Below are positions 1 to 9,374 of a stretch of DNA of 53,958 nt, one piece after another. Both the position numbers and the translations under genes were made by a program. The stretch comes from Candidatus Woesearchaeota archaeon. GTDB taxonomy: Archaea > Nanobdellota > Nanobdellia > Woesearchaeales > DSVV01. The notes under the pieces were generated by a model. It saw only the letters and a list, made by a program, of their open reading frames with translations. It did not search any database and had not been told where the DNA came from. Numbering within the stretch: the first letter of the stretch is position 1; every line of letters starts with the position of its first letter. The DNA lies in the NCBI GenBank assembly GCA_016219865.1, contig JACRKF010000027.1, positions 1-53,958 on the forward strand, given 5' to 3'.

Positions 1-12
1 CAATTGAGAGAA

Positions 13-92
13 GCAACTCAGTTGCCTTTGTCAATAGAACTCGATTACGAATCGAGTCTATTTGTGGGTTGAGCCGAATATTCGGCTTACCC
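13..92. repeat. Three consecutive hairpins (13-25, 39-57, 66-92)
   Basis: GCAAC-tca-GTTGC; ACTCGAT-tacga-ATCGAGT; GGGTtgAGCCGAATATTCGGCTtACCC. Confidence 0.6.
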
Positions 93-218
93 ATATTTTT
101 ATATTAGAATTAACTGGTTAATCTATTTATTGGATGAAGCCCCAATTACACAAAAGTTTATAAACAATTTATTATCCCTTGCATATTATACATATTTAGC
201 ACATGTGAGGATGATATT

Positions 219-716
219 ATGAAATTAATAAAAACAGCAGTTATTTTATTTATGTTATTATTTGTTGCAATCTCTGCAAGCTGCGCAAACAGCGCAACAG
301 AAACAACTCAAGCAACACAACCAGCTCCTGCAGCTCAACCTATTCAAACTGTAGAAGTACCGACAGCGCAAGCAGAAAAAACAACTCAGGATATTGAAGA
401 ATCTATTCCAATAAAAACAGATGAAAGTAAGAAAACAGGAGAATTAAAAGAGTTCCAAGTTTCAGCATTTCGTTATGGTTTTTCCCCAGATCCGATTGTT
501 GTAAACAAAGGAGACAAAGTAAGATTAGTAGTAAAATCTGAGGATGTTAAACATGGTTTAGCAATACCTGACTTTGGCGTAGATGCAGAAATAATTCCAG
601 GAAAAACAACAACAGTTGAATTCCTTGCAGACAAACAAGGTGAATTTACAATATTTTGCTCAGTATTCTGCGGTACAGGACATTCAACAATGAAAGGCAG
701 CATAGTTGTAAAATAA
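219..716 (+). CDS. Membrane/lipoprotein-anchored CuA-type cupredoxin (COX2-like C-terminal domain)
   Basis: N-terminal signal followed by Cys (SASCAN), low-complexity linker, then DVKHGLAIPDFGVDAEIIPGK and CSVFCGTGHSTM (C-x3-C-x3-H-x2-M CuA ligand pattern). Confidence 0.8.
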   Translation: MKLIKTAVILFMLLFVAISASCANSATETTQATQPAPAAQPIQTVEVPTAQAEKTTQDIEESIPIKTDESKKTGELKEFQVSAFRYGFSPDPIVVNKGDKVRLVVKSEDVKHGLAIPDFGVDAEIIPGKTTTVEFLADKQGEFTIFCSVFCGTGHSTMKGSIVVK

Positions 717-745
717 TTCGCCTTTAGCGAATTATTTTATAATAC
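712..745 (+). terminator. Hairpin after cupredoxin gene
   Basis: AATAATTCGC-cttta-GCGAATTATT followed by T-rich tract. Confidence 0.5.
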
Positions 746-779
746 TTTTATATACTTCTTGATTAAATGATAAAGAATC

Positions 780-2459
780 ATGATTTATAAAACTGTTAAC
801 TCACTTAAAAAAAAGACAGCTGTCTTTTTTTTAAAGAGAAAACAAAAAAAACAAATAAAATCATCATACAAAAAAAAACTTGCTATTATTCAAATTGATG
901 GACTATCATATGATGACCTTATATATTGTATGAACAATGGCTATGCTCCATTTCTAAAAAAACTTACCATGGATAATGAACAGCAATACTTCTTAAAACA
1001 ATATCATCCTGGATTAGCAAGCACAACTCCTGTAATACAAGCTGGCATTTTCTATGGCAATAATGATATTGTTGCTGGCTTTCGTTTTGTAGATAAAGAA
1101 AAAAAGAAGGCAATAAGCTTTGGAAAACCATTAGATGCTTTTTATATAGAAAATACTTATTATAAAGACAAAAAAGGCTTATTAGCAGATTATGGCAGCA
1201 GTTATTTTAATCATTTCTCTGGCTCTGCTGAAAGATCAATGTTTACAATGTCAACATTATGGAAGCAAAACAAACTGCAAAAATTAAAACAGACAGATTT
1301 ACTGCTTATTTTTCTGGCAAATCCACTGCGTGTTGTAAAAGTGGCATATCTCGCGGCATACGAAATAATTATTGAACACCTTGAAGGAGTATGGCAGAGT
1401 ATTGTTGCGTTTTTTCGATGGAGACGAACAAGAATTCCTTTTGTCTATTCATTAGTGCGAATGAATCTCAATGTAATTTCCAGAGAATTAGCAGCGCTTG
1501 GCACAATAATTGATATGAAAAGAAACACTCCAATTATCTATACTAATTTCATTGGTTATGATGAAGTATCGCATCATCGAGGACCAAATAATAAAAGCGT
1601 TTATCGTATAATAAGAGCAATTGACAGAAACATTAAAAGAATATGGGAAAGAAAACCGGCTGAATACGAAATGATTATTCTTTCAGACCATGGACAAATA
1701 GATGCGCTCCCATTCAAATGCGCATATAAACAATCACTTGGTAATTTTATACAGCAATTAGCGCGTGTTTCTGTTTCTTGTGATGAAGAAATAGATGCAA
1801 AAGATGTTACGCTTGACTATGTAAAAAAAGACATCGAAGAAGCAAGCAAAAAAAACAAGATAGGTAAATTACTAACAATATTTGAAAGCAAAAAGCTATC
1901 AAAAGAAAAAAAGAACAAGCTTGCTGCAATCAATATTGCCACATCTTGCAATTTGGCGCAGATTTACTTTTTGATTGAGAAAAAGAAATTAACAAAAACA
2001 GATATTAATAAATATTATCCAAAGTTCATAGAAAAATTGATCAAACATCCAGGAATAGGAGCAGTATTTGGGAGAGAGAAAAATCAGTTTTTCATCTTAA
2101 CAAAAACAGGAGAAATAATATTTTCAATAAAAGGAGAAATAAAGACAAATGAAAATAATAAAAGATTAACTGAATTGCTCAATAATTATAAAATGAAGAT
2201 TTCTCAGGAAATCTTCATAAAACAGATTATAAAAATGTTAGATAAACCATTTGCAGGAGATCTCATCATAATTGGCTCAATGATTAATGACAAGAAAAAT
2301 AACAGCAAAATGATAAGCTTTGTTGACCACTTTGGCAGTCATGGAGCATTTGGAGGAAAGCAAACAAATGCATTTATCATCACAAAAGATGAGATCAAAG
2401 AAGAAATCTATGATGCTACGCAGATTCATAAAGTGATTAAGGAGAGGTATTGCAGATAA
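780..2459 (+). CDS. Alkaline phosphatase superfamily / phosphodiesterase-nucleotide pyrophosphatase-like protein
   Basis: LAIIQIDGLSYDDLIYCMNNGYAPFLKKL, IYTNFIGYDEVSHHRGP, IILSDHGQ motifs. Confidence 0.7.
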   Translation: MIYKTVNSLKKKTAVFFLKRKQKKQIKSSYKKKLAIIQIDGLSYDDLIYCMNNGYAPFLKKLTMDNEQQYFLKQYHPGLASTTPVIQAGIFYGNNDIVAGFRFVDKEKKKAISFGKPLDAFYIENTYYKDKKGLLADYGSSYFNHFSGSAERSMFTMSTLWKQNKLQKLKQTDLLLIFLANPLRVVKVAYLAAYEIIIEHLEGVWQSIVAFFRWRRTRIPFVYSLVRMNLNVISRELAALGTIIDMKRNTPIIYTNFIGYDEVSHHRGPNNKSVYRIIRAIDRNIKRIWERKPAEYEMIILSDHGQIDALPFKCAYKQSLGNFIQQLARVSVSCDEEIDAKDVTLDYVKKDIEEASKKNKIGKLLTIFESKKLSKEKKNKLAAINIATSCNLAQIYFLIEKKKLTKTDINKYYPKFIEKLIKHPGIGAVFGREKNQFFILTKTGEIIFSIKGEIKTNENNKRLTELLNNYKMKISQEIFIKQIIKMLDKPFAGDLIIIGSMINDKKNNSKMISFVDHFGSHGAFGGKQTNAFIITKDEIKEEIYDATQIHKVIKERYCR

Positions 2460-2460
2460 T

Positions 2461-3546
2461 CTAAAAACTCCTCATTCTCTCAAATTCCTTATACCTCGCA
2501 TCAATCTCTTTCAAAGTTAATCGCTTCATCCTTTCCAACGAGAAATCTTCTGCATTAAACGAAGCAATTGTTGAGCCATACACAACTGCTTTTTTTATAT
2601 TTGCAAATGACAGATTATCTGTTGCAGCTAAATATCCTATAAATCCGCCTGCAAAACAATCCCCGCAGCCAGTTGGATCTTTGATTACTTCTAATGGATA
2701 GCCAGGAGCATTAAAATGAAGCTCATTGCCATTATTATTTTGATTATGATTCTCATTGTCCGGATTGCATGGTTTTGAGAATTTTGCGGCTGTGCCGCAA
2801 AATTCTCTCGCAAATAGTAAAGCCCCATGCTCTCCTTTTTTGATGATGCAATACTGCACCCCTAATGCTAATGCTTTTTTAGCAGCCTGCGCAAGATTAA
2901 CTGTATCAAACAACATTCTTGCTTCAGCATCATTAATGACTAATACATTTACCTTTTTTATTATTTCAATCAATTTTTCTTTTGCAATCTGTATCCATAA
3001 GTTCATAGAGTCAAGCACAATAAACTTTGGATCACGCAATTGTTCAATCACCTTCAATTGCAGTTCAGGTGGATTATTTGCAAGAAGAATATATTTTGCA
3101 TCTTTATATTCCGCAGGAATATCTGCTGTAAAATCAGCTAATGAATTAAGCTCTGTCTTTAATGTATGCGCTTGATTCATATCAAATTCATATTTTCCTG
3201 ACCAACGAAAGTTCTTGCCATGTATTGTTACGCCTTGAAGATCAATATTTCTTTGGCGTAACAATTCAAAATGTTCTTTTGGAAGATCTTCGCCAGCAAT
3301 TGCAACTAAACCTATACTACTCTTATTTTCTGTAACTTTCATATTGTGCGGATTGCCTGATGAGGAGAATTCTGGGTGAATTAATTTGCTTTGCAAATTA
3401 TGGCTTTTATCATTGCAGAATTCTCCAAAGAATGAAGCAGCATAGCTTGCATATATTGCAGAGCCTCCTAAAGCATTCTTTATTTCACCAAACGGAGTAG
3501 AGATATCATCTAATCCAATGCTGCCAATAATTATCATTTGCGCCAT
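2461..3546 (-). CDS. PfkB-family sugar kinase with two unusual insertions
   Basis: N-terminal IIGSIGLDDI...LGGSAIYAS; C-terminal DPTGCGDCFAGGFIGYL. Confidence 0.85.
   Translation of the reverse strand: MAQMIIIGSIGLDDISTPFGEIKNALGGSAIYASYAASFFGEFCNDKSHNLQSKLIHPEFSSSGNPHNMKVTENKSSIGLVAIAGEDLPKEHFELLRQRNIDLQGVTIHGKNFRWSGKYEFDMNQAHTLKTELNSLADFTADIPAEYKDAKYILLANNPPELQLKVIEQLRDPKFIVLDSMNLWIQIAKEKLIEIIKKVNVLVINDAEARMLFDTVNLAQAAKKALALGVQYCIIKKGEHGALLFAREFCGTAAKFSKPCNPDNENHNQNNNGNELHFNAPGYPLEVIKDPTGCGDCFAGGFIGYLAATDNLSFANIKKAVVYGSTIASFNAEDFSLERMKRLTLKEIDARYKEFERMRSF
2755..2807. repeat. Palindromic element copy inside PfkB CDS
   Basis: ATTGTCCGGATTGC then GAGAATTTTGCGGC-tgt-GCCGCAAAATTCTC (perfect 14-bp stem). 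Confidence 0.8.
3343..3426. repeat. Second palindromic element copy inside PfkB CDS
   Basis: ATTGTGCGGATTGCC then GGAGAATTCTG ... CAGAATTCTCC, with nested TAATTTGC-ttt-GCAAATTA. Confidence 0.75.
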
Positions 3547-3621
3547 ATAGTTCTAGAATTGTATTTAATTTAAAAAGTTAATCAAAAAACATTTATATGA
3601 TTTGCAATTTTTACTTTTTAC

Positions 3622-4071
3622 ATGGCATTAAAAATAATGGATAAAAACTGCTGCGATATTTATGAAAAGTTTGAAAAGAAAAATCTTCTGCTCAAAAGCT
3701 ACTATTATTGGGATGTAATTGTAAGAAACAAACAAGTTACTCTTGGTTCATGTGTGATTATCCTTAAACGCCATGTTGAAAACTTTGGACAAGTTGAACC
3801 TGATGAACTTACAGAGTTTTCTGATGCTGTCCAAGAACTAGAAAAAGCATTGAAAAACATTTTTTCATATGACAAAATTAATTATCTCATGCTGATGATG
3901 GTAGATAATCATGTCCATTTTCATGTTATTCCTCGTTATCAGAAAGAAAAAGAATTTGATAAGAACAAGTTCCAAGACAAATGCTGGCCAAAGATTTCAG
4001 ATATGCAGCCGCAAGAGATTTCTAAAGAAACAATTATAAAAATAAAAGAAAAAATACTTTCCAATTACTAA
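3622..4071 (+). CDS. HIT-family protein
   Basis: CVIILKRHVENFGQV and DNHVHFHVIPRY (HxHxH-like HIT motif). Confidence 0.8.
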   Translation: MALKIMDKNCCDIYEKFEKKNLLLKSYYYWDVIVRNKQVTLGSCVIILKRHVENFGQVEPDELTEFSDAVQELEKALKNIFSYDKINYLMLMMVDNHVHFHVIPRYQKEKEFDKNKFQDKCWPKISDMQPQEISKETIIKIKEKILSNY

Positions 4072-4093
4072 AGAGAATTTTGCAAAGTTTTCT
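4072..4093. repeat. Short palindromic repeat core
   Basis: AGAGAATTTTGCAAAGTTTTCT directly after the stop codon of the HIT gene. Confidence 0.65.
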
Positions 4094-4277
4094 AAACCGC
4101 AGATAATCGTCATTTTAACAAAAAGAGTGCTATTTTGGCTTATTTAATCATAATGAGCTTAAATAAATAATTATAAAGTATTAAAAAAGAGCATAAAGCT
4201 TTACACTGAATTCTTTAGAAAGTATGTTTATAAACAAGATAGACCTACTATACACATCACAAAAAGAAATAATGTTT

Positions 4278-4317
4278 AGAGAATTTTGCAAAAATAGCAA
4301 TTTTTGCAAAGTTCTCT
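4278..4317. repeat. Palindromic repeat copy (long-stem version)
   Basis: AGAGAATTTTGCAAAAAT-agca-ATTTTTGCAAAGTTCTCT; near-identical to 33792-33830. Confidence 0.8.
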
Positions 4318-4527
4318 CTAACAAATAAAATAAATGAGGTGATAAGATTAATAAGGAGATGATAACCATGAACACAACCAAAAGCATAAACAGAAGCAAT
4401 TTTTTGCTGCAGATCTTTTTGCTGCATAATACAGCATACAAAAATGCAAAGAATTATAGCATTATACTCAATTGAGAATGTCAAGAACAAAATGAAAGAT
4501 TAAATTAGAAAATAAGAAAGCATATGG

Positions 4528-6141
4528 ATGGTGAGAAAAATGAAATTAAAAAATATTGGTAATAAATTATTTACATTATTTGTGTTATTAGTTTTTGTTG
4601 CAGGCACAATACCTTTAGCCTTTGCAAAAGAGGATAATGAAGACAAAGATAAATTAGGATTAGGAGCAATTGCTAACGCAGAAGCTTCTGCTGAAGTAAA
4701 CACAGAATTAACAGCAGATGCAACTGATTCTCAGATTGAAACAACTGCAAAAGCAGAAGTTGCAGCTGAAACAACTGCAGATGTTGCTTCGCCATTTGAA
4801 GCAAGAGTAAAAAGATGCATTGAAAGAGTAACTAAGAATCATCCAAAAGCAGATGAAAAAAGAATTGAGAAATTCTGCAGAAAACACATTGAATTAAAGA
4901 TGAAGATCAATGAAAAAATAAGTGAAAAAAAAGAAAAATTCAAGCAAAAAATGGCTGAGAAAAATAAAAATCTTGATGAATTTCGTCTACGAGCATTAGC
5001 AAAGATGTCTGAAAATAATGAAGATATTGCAAAATTCGCAGAAAGCCTTAATGAAAAAGGATTAGATGTATATGCGCATTTGAGCGTAAAAGCAAGACAA
5101 TGGTGCAATGAGCATCCAAGAGAATGTGAAAAAAGAATAGAAAACTGGAAAATTGAAAAAGTAAAAGACAAGAAAAAAGTATTAAAAGATAAATTAGACA
5201 AGATCGAAGAAAAATATCTTAAAGCAAAAGATAACTTTGAAAAAGCTGAAAAAAATTACAAAGAACAAAGAAACCAATTTTCTGAAGTAAAAGAAAAATT
5301 AAAAACATGCAAAGAAGATAACCAGACTGAACAATGCAACCAATTAAGGCAATCAGCAATAGATAAAGCAAAAAGAATGGCGCAGCATTCAATTGAATTG
5401 TTAACTAACCATTTAGAAAAGATAAAAGAAAGAATAAATGAGAATGAAAATATTGCTGATGATGAAACAACGCAAGTATCAACAGAGATTGATGAACAGA
5501 TTAAATTACTGAGTGATATTTCTCTAAGAGTTGAAGCAGCAAAAACAAAAGATGAGATAAAATTTCTTGCAAAAAAAGTGCAAAACTTATGGAGAAAATA
5601 TAAGTTCAAAGCTGAGTCACATGCATTGCATGTAGCAAACGCTAGAATCCAGGGTGTTGTTGAACGAAGTGAAAAAGTCGAGGATAAATTTCAATGTGTA
5701 TTAAATCAGCTTGAATCAGAAGGAAAAGATACAGCTGAAATCGATGCATTGATTGAAAGATACAATGCAAAAATTGCAGATGCCAGAGAGAATTTCACAA
5801 AAGCAAAAGCTTCATTCAACAGCGCAGTTGAACTTCGAACAAGCAAAAATCTGACAGAAACTGAGATTCAAACAGTAATCAAGTTAAACAAAGAAGGAAA
5901 AGCATACACAGATGCAGCAAAAACAGCAATTAAAGACAGCCATGAGATTGTAAAACAAATAATGAAAGCTATCAAAGAAAATGGCGGAAATGTGGATAGC
6001 TGCAGTAAAAACATTGACAAAGAACAAGAAAATGAGGAAGAGCAAGAAGTTATAACAGAGAATAATGTAACACTTGATCAAGAGATAACATTAGACAACG
6101 CAAGCGCTGAGACAAATGCTGAAACATCAGCTTCTAATTAA
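4528..6141 (+). CDS. Secreted/surface coiled-coil protein
   Basis: Signal peptide (LFTLFVLLVFVAGTIPLAFA), long Lys/Glu-rich helical region. Confidence 0.7.
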   Translation: MVRKMKLKNIGNKLFTLFVLLVFVAGTIPLAFAKEDNEDKDKLGLGAIANAEASAEVNTELTADATDSQIETTAKAEVAAETTADVASPFEARVKRCIERVTKNHPKADEKRIEKFCRKHIELKMKINEKISEKKEKFKQKMAEKNKNLDEFRLRALAKMSENNEDIAKFAESLNEKGLDVYAHLSVKARQWCNEHPRECEKRIENWKIEKVKDKKKVLKDKLDKIEEKYLKAKDNFEKAEKNYKEQRNQFSEVKEKLKTCKEDNQTEQCNQLRQSAIDKAKRMAQHSIELLTNHLEKIKERINENENIADDETTQVSTEIDEQIKLLSDISLRVEAAKTKDEIKFLAKKVQNLWRKYKFKAESHALHVANARIQGVVERSEKVEDKFQCVLNQLESEGKDTAEIDALIERYNAKIADARENFTKAKASFNSAVELRTSKNLTETEIQTVIKLNKEGKAYTDAAKTAIKDSHEIVKQIMKAIKENGGNVDSCSKNIDKEQENEEEQEVITENNVTLDQEITLDNASAETNAETSASN

Positions 6142-6156
6142 AGCAGGTGATTGAAA

Positions 6157-6372
6157 ATGAAAAAGATTATTGCAATTAGTATAATGATGTTATTAGCAGC
6201 ATTAATTATTTCAGCCTGCGCAAAGACAACGCCTGCTGCGCCGCAGCAGCCAGCAGCAACTGCGCAAAACTCTGATATAACAACAGCGCAAGATTTGCCT
6301 GATGAAAATGAATTTTCTCAGCCATCTGTTGATAAATTAGATTCAGATTTTGATGCATTTAGCGACTGGTAA
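6157..6372 (+). CDS. Small putative lipoprotein
   Basis: MKKIIAISIMMLLAALIISACA lipobox-like signal; Ala/Pro-rich tail. Confidence 0.6.
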   Translation: MKKIIAISIMMLLAALIISACAKTTPAAPQQPAATAQNSDITTAQDLPDENEFSQPSVDKLDSDFDAFSDW

Positions 6373-6406
6373 AAAAATCTGCTTTAGCAGATTTTTTATT
6401 TTTTTT
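6373..6406 (+). terminator. Hairpin plus T-tract
   Basis: AAAAATCTGC-ttta-GCAGATTTTT followed by ATTTTTTTT. Confidence 0.65.
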
Positions 6407-6488
6407 AATTTATTTTTCAATTATAACAAACATAGTTATGTTATTCAACAACAAGTTTTTTATACAGTAACTTATCTAGATAATTATT

Positions 6489-7766
6489 ATGAAAACAAAT
6501 ACTATTGCAAACGTAAATGAAATCCTCAAACAAATATTAAAACAATATGAAATCTCAGATAAAGACAGAAAGCAAACAAGTAAAAGAATAGATGAATTCA
6601 TAGCTCAATTAAAACAACAATTAAAAAACAAAAGAATAAATGCAAAAGTTATGCTTGGCGGCAGCGCAGCTAAATCAACTTACATTAAAAATGATTTTGA
6701 TTGCGACATATTTGTGCGATTTAATTATAATAAATACGCAAAAGAAGAACAGAATCTAAGCAAATATCTGCAAAAAGCGCTTCAAAATTATAAGTTTGCA
6801 ACAATTCATGGTTCTAGAGATTACTATCATGTAAAAATAGATGATATCAATTATGAGATAGTGCCGGTATTAGACATAAAAGATCCAAGAAAAGCAATAA
6901 ATGTGACAGATATGTCGCCATTGCATGTAGAATGGGTGAAAAAGCGCATAAATAATCATCTTAGAGATCAAATAATACTCACAAAAGTATTTTTCAAAGC
7001 AAATGATTTATATGGCGCTGAATCATATGTAAAAGCTTTTTCTGGCCATGTTGTTGACATCTTGCTGGCGCAATATAAAACATTTCTAAATCTGCTTAAA
7101 CAATCGCAAAAATGGAAATTATTTGAAGTAATTGATGTTGAGAAATATAATACTGCTCGCTGGTTAAATGAATCAAAAATTTCTCCATTAATTGTAATTG
7201 ATCCATTGCTGCCAAGCAGAAATGCCTGCGCAGCATTAAGCAAAGAAAAGTTTATTTCATTTAAAGAAATAGCCAGAAAATTCTTAGACAATCCAAATAA
7301 AGAATTTTTCACAAGAAAAACAACCACTGCAGAACAAGCAGAACAACAATTAAATAAGAATCATAAGAACAAAAATATAATCATTATTAAAGTTACTCCA
7401 TTGCATGGAAAAGAAGACATAGTTTTGACAAAAGCATTGAAAGCATTTGAATACTTAAGAAAAATCATTCTTGAAAATGATTTTTCTCTGTTTGGCTCAG
7501 GAATAGACTTTAGCAATAAGAAAGAAATACTCTATTTTTTTGTCAGTGACAAAAAAATATTAGAAGATAAAAAACTCATTAAAGGACCAGCAATCGAGTT
7601 TACAGATGGCTGCAAAGCATTTACTGCAAAACATACATCTGCATTTTTAAAAAGAAAGCAGTGGTTTGCGTATGAAAAAAGAACGTATGCAAATCTTACA
7701 CAGCTGATTAAAACAGAGTTAAATAATCAATATATTGCTGAAAGGATAAAATCTGCAGAATTGTAG
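6489..7766 (+). CDS. cca: CCA tRNA nucleotidyltransferase, archaeal class I
   Basis: MLGGSAAKSTYIKNDFDCDIFVRF nucleotidyltransferase motif and overall archaeal CCA-adding enzyme layout. Confidence 0.8.
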   Translation: MKTNTIANVNEILKQILKQYEISDKDRKQTSKRIDEFIAQLKQQLKNKRINAKVMLGGSAAKSTYIKNDFDCDIFVRFNYNKYAKEEQNLSKYLQKALQNYKFATIHGSRDYYHVKIDDINYEIVPVLDIKDPRKAINVTDMSPLHVEWVKKRINNHLRDQIILTKVFFKANDLYGAESYVKAFSGHVVDILLAQYKTFLNLLKQSQKWKLFEVIDVEKYNTARWLNESKISPLIVIDPLLPSRNACAALSKEKFISFKEIARKFLDNPNKEFFTRKTTTAEQAEQQLNKNHKNKNIIIIKVTPLHGKEDIVLTKALKAFEYLRKIILENDFSLFGSGIDFSNKKEILYFFVSDKKILEDKKLIKGPAIEFTDGCKAFTAKHTSAFLKRKQWFAYEKRTYANLTQLIKTELNNQYIAERIKSAEL

Positions 7767-7815
7767 AAGACAAAGTTGTAGAAGAGATTGTATCAATAAT
7801 AGTTAATCGCTTTGA

Positions 7816-8046
7816 TTATACATTATTCCACCGTTCATCTGCTTCATTATTCCAATCTTTCTTGAGAACATGCTCCGAAGCAAGCATTGTCATAATTGAT
7901 TCAGCATCTGGATGTTTTTCTAATCTTTCAAGCTCATCTAATTTCTTTTTAATAATTCTTCTAACATATTCACTCCATTTGATTTCAGTATGATTTCTCA
8001 TTCGTTTATATACAGAATCCTCAATTGATAAAGTTATATTTGTCAT
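7816..8046 (-). CDS. RHH/VapB-like antitoxin, no adjacent toxin
   Basis: MTNITLSIEDSVYKRMRNHTEIKWSEYVRRIIKKKLDELE. Confidence 0.65.
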   Translation of the reverse strand: MTNITLSIEDSVYKRMRNHTEIKWSEYVRRIIKKKLDELERLEKHPDAESIMTMLASEHVLKKDWNNEADERWNNV

Positions 8047-8052
8047 AGATTA

Positions 8053-8076
8053 TATATAAGTGAGCGCACTTATATA
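8053..8076. promoter_or_regulatory. Palindromic operator overlapping TATA element of the RHH gene
   Basis: TATATAAGTG-agcg-CACTTATATA, perfect 10-bp arms just upstream of 8046. Confidence 0.55.
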
Positions 8077-8129
8077 AATCTTTTGAAAAATATAAACACT
8101 TTTATATTAAGAGATATGATAATAACATT

Positions 8130-8738
8130 ATGCCATTCAAATTCCACAAAAAACGATTTATTGAAGAACAAAAGCTTCCTTTGTTTATCATCAGCATAGG
8201 CATTATTATATTATTTGCAAGCATATTTCTAGACAATATTATTATGCAGTTTGCAAAAACAAACAGCAATGTTTATACAGCATATTTCTTTCATTGGATA
8301 AGTGATTTTTCGCTGATATTTGCAATAATTGTTATTTTTATATCAATAATCTTTTTCTATGAAGAAAAAAAAGAAAATATCTATCAACTATGGATAATTT
8401 TATTACTCACCTTAGTTGTAACGGTAATTATTAAAGTTGCAGTTGCAAGAACACGTCCATCAGAAGTTATTTTTGGTTTTTCAGGATTAGATTATTCATT
8501 CCCATCGCAGCACGCTGCATTTGTGTTTGCTGCGCTTCCTTTAATCTTCAAAAGATTGAAAGAATTAAAATGGTATTTTTTAGCATTTGCCATTATTGTT
8601 AGCATCAGTAGAATCTACCTCAATGCGCATTATTTGAGTGATGTGCTTGCTGGCGCATTAGTTGGTTATATAATTGGTTGGTGTGTTGTTTCATTTAGAG
8701 AGAAATACAGGTATTTGCAAGATTACACAATCAATTAG
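8130..8738 (+). CDS. PAP2-family membrane phosphatase
   Basis: KVAVARTRPSE, SFPSQHAAFVFA, SRIYLNAHYLSDVLAGALVG (three-part phosphatase signature). Confidence 0.9.
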   Translation: MPFKFHKKRFIEEQKLPLFIISIGIIILFASIFLDNIIMQFAKTNSNVYTAYFFHWISDFSLIFAIIVIFISIIFFYEEKKENIYQLWIILLLTLVVTVIIKVAVARTRPSEVIFGFSGLDYSFPSQHAAFVFAALPLIFKRLKELKWYFLAFAIIVSISRIYLNAHYLSDVLAGALVGYIIGWCVVSFREKYRYLQDYTIN

Positions 8739-8795
8739 ATTCACCTCATAATAATATATAATAAAAAATTATCTTTAACACAAAAAGGTATAAAA

Positions 8796-9374
8796 ATGAA
8801 CCAATATTTTGAAATAAAACGTAAACTGCTGCACATTCTCTTAGGCATTGTTTTAATGACATTATTCTATTATAATCTGCTTACAGTAATAATTCTTATT
8901 GCGATAATTATTATTGGATTAATTATTGCATATAGCATAAAATATTATAAATTGCCGATAATTTCATGGTGTCTAAATAATTTTGAACGAAAAAATACAT
9001 TTCCTGGCAAAGGTGTTTTTACATTCTTGATTGGAGCAACAATAGTAACAGCTGCATTTCAAAAAGATATTGCATTAGCAGCTATTGCAATCCTTGCATT
9101 TGGTGATGCGTTTTCTCATCTGATTGGAAGATACTATGGAAATATAAAACATCCATTAAACAATGAAAAATTATTAGAAGGCACAATTGCTGGCATTGTT
9201 GTTGGTTTTATAGCAGCGCTTTTCTTTGTTTCACCATTGGAAGCATTTTTAGCATCATTATTTGCAATTACGTTTGAATCATTCGAAATAAAGATAAAAC
9301 AATACATCATTGATGATAATATAAGCATTCCAGTTATTGCCGGCTGTGTTGTGTTTGTGTTACGATTATTGTAG
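8796..9374 (+). CDS. Dolichol kinase / CTP-transferase-like membrane protein
   Basis: RKLLHILLGIVL, AFGDAFSHLIGRYYG, EGTIAGIVVGF motifs. Confidence 0.75.
   Translation: MNQYFEIKRKLLHILLGIVLMTLFYYNLLTVIILIAIIIIGLIIAYSIKYYKLPIISWCLNNFERKNTFPGKGVFTFLIGATIVTAAFQKDIALAAIAILAFGDAFSHLIGRYYGNIKHPLNNEKLLEGTIAGIVVGFIAALFFVSPLEAFLASLFAITFESFEIKIKQYIIDDNISIPVIAGCVVFVLRLL

Noticed and set aside
4181-4490. Small minus-strand ORFs near 4.2-4.5 kb
   Set aside because: No clear start signals, contain the palindromic repeat, no recognisable domains; treated as intergenic.
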